The notes below the pieces were generated by a model. The model saw nothing but the letters and a program-made list of their open reading frames with translations, did no database searches and was not told the DNA's origin. Below are positions 51,315 through 54,648 of a stretch of 54,648 nucleotides of DNA, one piece after another. Location of the stretch: contig URKQ01000024.1 in the NCBI GenBank assembly GCA_900548455.1, positions 1-54,648 of the forward strand, read 5' to 3'. A program made the position numbers and the translations under genes. Within the stretch, counting starts at the first letter, position 1; every line of letters starts with the position of its first letter. This DNA comes from an uncultured Clostridium sp. (lineage in GTDB: Bacteria; Bacillota; Clostridia; Clostridiales; Clostridiaceae).

Positions 51315-53183
51315 GTGAAAAAGCAAGGAAAATTTATAGTAATTGATATTACTTTAATAACAATAAGTTTATATATAGCTCTCCTTTTAAAATTTGATTT
51401 TAAAATAGAGCTAATATATATGGAATTCTTTCTATTATCAATAATTCCAGTAATTATTATAACTTTAATCTTTAATAAAGTATTTAAACTCTATGATAAT
51501 ATTTGGAGATATGTTTCTGTAGAAGAAGTTTTATCGATAATTTATTCTACAATTGCATCTAACGTAGTTTTTGTTATATATGGATATTTAATTTCCCATA
51601 CGATTTTTAATACACAATATTATAGATTTCCAATTTCAGTTCACTTAATATTTTGGATTCTTTGTGTAGTTAATTTAGGTGGAGTTAGATTTTTATATAG
51701 ACTTATTGCAAATAGCGGTAATGGTAAGTCTGGTGCAAAAAAGAAAAACCTTCTTATTATAGGTGCTGGAGATGCAGGAGCTATTTTAATTAAGGAAATT
51801 CAAAATAACAGCAATTTAAATTATCATATTATAGGTTTAATAGATGATGATAAAGAAAAAATAGGTAAAAGAATTCATGGTGTTAGAGTTATAGGTAATA
51901 GAAATAAGATAATATCTTCTTGTAGACAAAATAGAGTTGATGAGATTATGGTTGCTATGCCTTCAGTAGACAAGCAGTATCAAAAGACAATTCTTGATAT
52001 TTGTAAGGAATATACTAAAAATATTAAGATTATGCCAGGCATATATAAATTTGTAGATAGTAATATTGATGTTAAAAATATGAGAGATGTAGATATTAAT
52101 GATTTACTTGGAAGGGAAGCTGTAGTTCTAAAATCCCAACATATAGATAAATATATTAAAGGTAAGACTGTTTTAGTAACTGGCGGTGGAGGAAGTATTG
52201 GCTCTGAAATAGTAAGGCAGATTTCTAAGTTTTCACCAAAGCTTATAGTTATCCTTGATATTTATGAAAATAATGCCTATGATCTTCAAATGGAGATGAA
52301 TAGAAACTGTCCTGAGATAAATAAAGAAGTTGTAATAGCTTCTGTTAGAGATTTGCCTAGAATAAAGCAAGTTTTTGAAACCTATAGACCTAATGTTGTG
52401 TTCCATGCAGCGGCCCATAAACATGTGCCACTAATGGAGGATAATGTAGGTGATGCAGTTAAAAATAATATTGTAGGAACTTATAATGTAGCGAAATGTG
52501 CCAGTGAATATGGAGTAGATAGATTTGTATTAATTAGTACAGATAAAGCCGTTAACCCTACTAATGTTATGGGAGCTACAAAGCGTTTTTGTGAGTTAAT
52601 AATCCAAGGCTTTAATTCCGTCAGTAAAACAGATTATGTAGCTGTTAGATTTGGAAATGTTTTAGGAAGTAATGGATCTATAATTCCAATATTTAAAAAG
52701 CAAATTGAAGAGGGTGGACCGGTTACGGTTACTCATCCTGATATAACAAGATTTTTTATGACAATTCCAGAAGCAGCTCAACTTGTAATCCAAGCAGGAA
52801 GTTTTGCTAAGGGTGGAGAAATCTTTGTTTTAGATATGGGAAGTCCTGTTAAGATGGTAGATATAGTTAGAGATTTAATTACCCTTTCAGGATATAAGCC
52901 TGATATAGATATTAAGATTGAATTTATAGGCTTAAGACCAGGTGAAAAGCTTTATGAAGAACTACTTATGGATAATAATTCTTTAAATAAAACAGAGCAT
53001 AATAAAATCTTTGTAGAAAAACCTAAGGATGCAGATATGTCTTTTGTGGAAGAGTCCATAGCAGAATTTAAGAAAGTTGACGCTATGACAAGAGAAGAAA
53101 TAGTAGATTTACTAAGAAAAAAAGTTCCAACTTTTAAGACTCCAGATGAGGTAAACTCAGAAGTAGCCGTAAGTAAGATGTAA
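51315..53183 (+). CDS. Membrane-bound UDP-HexNAc 4,6-dehydratase (CapD/PglF/WbpM-like)
   Basis: The protein has 622 residues from a GTG with AGGAAGTGG four bases upstream. An ATG at 51294 lacks a ribosome site but is the alternative. Four N-terminal membrane helices come first. Then a first Rossmann domain (LIIGAGDAGAILIKE) and a full SDR domain with TGGGGSIGSEIVRQ, HAAAHKHVPLMEDN, and the catalytic STDKAVNPTNVMGATKR with Met-x3-Lys, ending GLRPGEKLYEELLM. The enzyme makes 4-keto-6-deoxy UDP-HexNAc, the substrate for the aminotransferase at 39883, so it begins a bacillosamine-like path. Confidence 0.93.
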   Translation: MKKQGKFIVIDITLITISLYIALLLKFDFKIELIYMEFFLLSIIPVIIITLIFNKVFKLYDNIWRYVSVEEVLSIIYSTIASNVVFVIYGYLISHTIFNTQYYRFPISVHLIFWILCVVNLGGVRFLYRLIANSGNGKSGAKKKNLLIIGAGDAGAILIKEIQNNSNLNYHIIGLIDDDKEKIGKRIHGVRVIGNRNKIISSCRQNRVDEIMVAMPSVDKQYQKTILDICKEYTKNIKIMPGIYKFVDSNIDVKNMRDVDINDLLGREAVVLKSQHIDKYIKGKTVLVTGGGGSIGSEIVRQISKFSPKLIVILDIYENNAYDLQMEMNRNCPEINKEVVIASVRDLPRIKQVFETYRPNVVFHAAAHKHVPLMEDNVGDAVKNNIVGTYNVAKCASEYGVDRFVLISTDKAVNPTNVMGATKRFCELIIQGFNSVSKTDYVAVRFGNVLGSNGSIIPIFKKQIEEGGPVTVTHPDITRFFMTIPEAAQLVIQAGSFAKGGEIFVLDMGSPVKMVDIVRDLITLSGYKPDIDIKIEFIGLRPGEKLYEELLMDNNSLNKTEHNKIFVEKPKDADMSFVEESIAEFKKVDAMTREEIVDLLRKKVPTFKTPDEVNSEVAVSKM

Positions 53184-53220
53184 GCTGAATAATGTTATTA
53201 AACGGTAAGGAAGTGAGAAT

Positions 53221-54201
53221 ATGAAGAAAAAGGTGATAATTTCTATAGTAGCAGTTTTACTAGTAATATTAGCTTCCGTGGGGGGCTATGGTTATAAAGT
53301 TGCTTCTAATATAAAGAAGGTAGAGGTGACTCCAGAGGAATTAGGTATTAAACCAAAAGCTTCTGAGAAGACTCCGGAAGAAGTTAAATACGGTACCTTT
53401 AGGCCAGAGGAAAGATATTTAAATATTGCACTTTTAGGTGTAGATACAAGAACACTAGAAAGTTATGAAAATACTAGGGCAGATTCAATAATGATTTTAT
53501 CTATTGATAGAGAAAATAAATCTTTAAGTTTAGCTTCTGTAGCAAGAGATACTTATGTAAGTATAGAGAACCATGGAATGGATAAGGTTAATCATGCTTA
53601 TGCTTTTGGAGGTGCTCCTCTTGCAGTTAAGACTTTAAACCAAAATTTTGATTTAAATGTAACGGATTTTGCCGTAGTTAACTTCTTTGGACTTGCTAAG
53701 ATTATTGATAGACTTGGTGGAGTTGAAATCGAGGTTGACGATGAAGAACTTCAAACTATTAATGGCTGTATAAATGAAGTTGCAAGTATTCAAGGTGTTG
53801 AGCCAAGGCATGTAGAAAAGTCAGGCCTTCAAATTTTAGATGGAACCCAAGCCGTAGCTTATTCAAGAATAAGGTCTACAGCTGGAGGGGACTTTAAAAG
53901 AACAGAAAGACAAAGAGAAGTTTTAATAAGTCTTGCTAAGAAGAATAAAGATGTAAAACTTACAGATATAATGCCTATAGTTACTCAGCTTTCAACAAAC
54001 TTAATGACTACTTTAGAACCTGCAGATATGATTAATTTATCAGCTGAAGTTATAACAGAAGGTTATCAAAGTAATATTAAAGAAACTATGTTTCCTGAGT
54101 CAGAGTATGCAGGTGGAGAAATTATTGATGGAATATACTACTATGTAACTGATTTAGATAAAACTAAAGAAGGAATGCACGAATTTTTATTTTCTAAATA
54201 A
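53221..54201 (+). CDS. LytR-CpsA-Psr (LCP) family glycopolymer ligase
   Basis: The protein has 326 residues. The short basic N-terminus, one helix (about 4-24), then an LCP domain with ADSIMILSID, SVARDTYVSIENHGMDKVNHAYAFGG, DRLGGVEIEVDDEEL and AYSRIRSTAGGDFKRTERQR. Conserved Arg residues for the lipid pyrophosphate are present. It has less Lys in the head than the two minus-strand paralogues and a longer insert around residues 180-200. Standing last in the third locus, it probably attaches that polymer to peptidoglycan. Confidence 0.94.
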   Translation: MKKKVIISIVAVLLVILASVGGYGYKVASNIKKVEVTPEELGIKPKASEKTPEEVKYGTFRPEERYLNIALLGVDTRTLESYENTRADSIMILSIDRENKSLSLASVARDTYVSIENHGMDKVNHAYAFGGAPLAVKTLNQNFDLNVTDFAVVNFFGLAKIIDRLGGVEIEVDDEELQTINGCINEVASIQGVEPRHVEKSGLQILDGTQAVAYSRIRSTAGGDFKRTERQREVLISLAKKNKDVKLTDIMPIVTQLSTNLMTTLEPADMINLSAEVITEGYQSNIKETMFPESEYAGGEIIDGIYYYVTDLDKTKEGMHEFLFSK

Positions 54202-54204
54202 AAG

Positions 54205-54250
54205 AAAAAACTCCTATTGAACATTTTATTTTGTTCAATAGGAGTTTTTT
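54205..54250. terminator. Strong terminator closing the third locus
   Basis: An 18-bp perfect stem (54205-54222 with 54233-54250) has a 10-base loop, A6 before and T6 after. It starts three bases after the LCP stop. It could work in both directions. Confidence 0.96.
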
Positions 54251-54582
54251 TAAGCCATAATAATCTACATAATTCTTTTTGTGAAACAATAATTCTATAA
54301 ATTGCATGGGAAATAATATTATTTTATTTAATCTTTATTTATTTCGAGAAAATTTATACAAAATTTGCAAAAACCCCTTGATTTAATTATAAAACAGCTA
54401 TATACTTAATTTAACAAAAAATACAAAATCTGTATAAAAGTATTGTAAAACAAAGTAATTCATAAAAGTGTGGATTATTATATGTACTAAATTATATATT
54501 TTTTGTGGCAAAGCTCATATGAGGAGTATAAAGTAAATTTTTTCTCATTTGTTAGAGTTAAAGATATAAATTTGGAAAAGAG
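54251..54582 (+). promoter_or_regulatory. AT-rich region with a promoter before the right-edge gene
   Basis: TTGATT at 54378-54383 and TATACT at 54401-54406 have 17-bp spacing. The remaining sequence up to 54582 has no ORF or clear hairpin. The leader would be about 170 bases. Confidence 0.5.
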
Positions 54583-54648
54583 ATGAGTTATGTGAATGGA
54601 TATGTTGAGTATAACTCTATAGGTAGACATGAACTTATTTATCTTTTA
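54583..54648 (+). CDS. Possible start of an unidentified gene, cut by window edge
   Basis: ATG 54583 follows GGAAAAG and opens a frame (MSYVNGYVEYNSIGRHELIY and on) that continues past the end without a stop. Only 22 codons are visible, with no recognisable motif. A promoter candidate lies at 54378. I cannot name a function, and the call rests on start context only. Confidence 0.35.
   Translation, partial: MSYVNGYVEYNSIGRHELIYLL

Noticed and set aside
1..54648. CRISPR arrays, insertion sequences, tRNA or rRNA genes
   Set aside because: No regularly spaced repeats, transposase-like ORFs, or cloverleaf/rRNA-like conserved sequences were seen on either strand.

Overview
The window is about 54.6 kb of very AT-rich DNA. 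It has A-rich Shine-Dalgarno sites (AGGAGG, GGGGAG), frequent TTG and GTG starts, and Gram-positive polysaccharide machinery: LytR-CpsA-Psr ligases, a Wzz/BY-kinase/PHP-phosphatase set and WbuB/PglC-type enzymes. This points to a Firmicute, most likely Clostridium sensu stricto (C. perfringens-like). The genus is inferred from composition and gene style, not from a marker gene. Almost everything here makes, exports, modifies or anchors cell-surface polysaccharide (capsule or wall glycan). No tRNA, rRNA, insertion sequence, phage gene or CRISPR array was seen.

Layout. (A) 1-11451, + strand: the tail of one polysaccharide operon. It holds a partial FnlC/CapG-type epimerase, a deacetylase, glycosyltransferases, a polymerase fused to a glycosyltransferase, a flippase, an acetyltransferase, a WbpG-type amidotransferase and a nucleotide-sugar dehydrogenase, and it ends at a strong terminator. 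(B) 11715-27921, + strand: a second operon with its own initiating sugar-phosphate transferase, WbuB-like transferase, UDP-L-FucNAc pathway (fnlABC), dTDP-L-rhamnose pathway (rmlACDB), Wzy and Wzx. It also has a CDP-alcohol phosphotransferase and a cytidylyltransferase-PLP enzyme fusion, which together suggest a phospho-(amino)alcohol decoration. (C) 27976-30064, - strand: two LCP ligases, each with its own promoter. (D) 30358-33800: sugar aminotransferase, a second nucleotide-sugar dehydrogenase and galU. (E) 33801-35016: a regulatory island with a long nested structured RNA that looks 6S-like, a second hairpin element, a small sigma-70 family factor, and terminators. (F) 35136-54201, + strand: a third polysaccharide locus. 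It starts with two Wzz proteins, an acyltransferase, a CpsD-type kinase and a CpsB-type phosphatase. It continues with a truncated PglD remnant, aminotransferase, acetyltransferase and PglC-type initiating transferase, then a FemAB-like/PLP/ATP-grasp trio, glycosyltransferase, EpsG-like polymerase, pyruvyltransferase, FrhB-like protein, flippase, CapD/PglF-type dehydratase and a third LCP ligase. Another gene may begin at the right edge.

How the genes work together: each locus pairs nucleotide-sugar synthesis with glycosyltransferases, a Wzx flippase and a Wzy polymerase, so the window carries parts of three Wzx/Wzy-dependent pathways. The LCP proteins would ligate finished polymer to peptidoglycan, and Wzz/CpsD/CpsB would control chain length. 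galU and the dehydrogenases supply common precursors. The most unusual parts are the cytidylyltransferase-PLP fusion with the CDP-alcohol phosphotransferase, the FemAB/PLP/ATP-grasp trio, the structured RNA beside a local sigma factor, the polymerase-glycosyltransferase fusion, and a 16 kb segment bracketed by two mosaic copies of fnlC.
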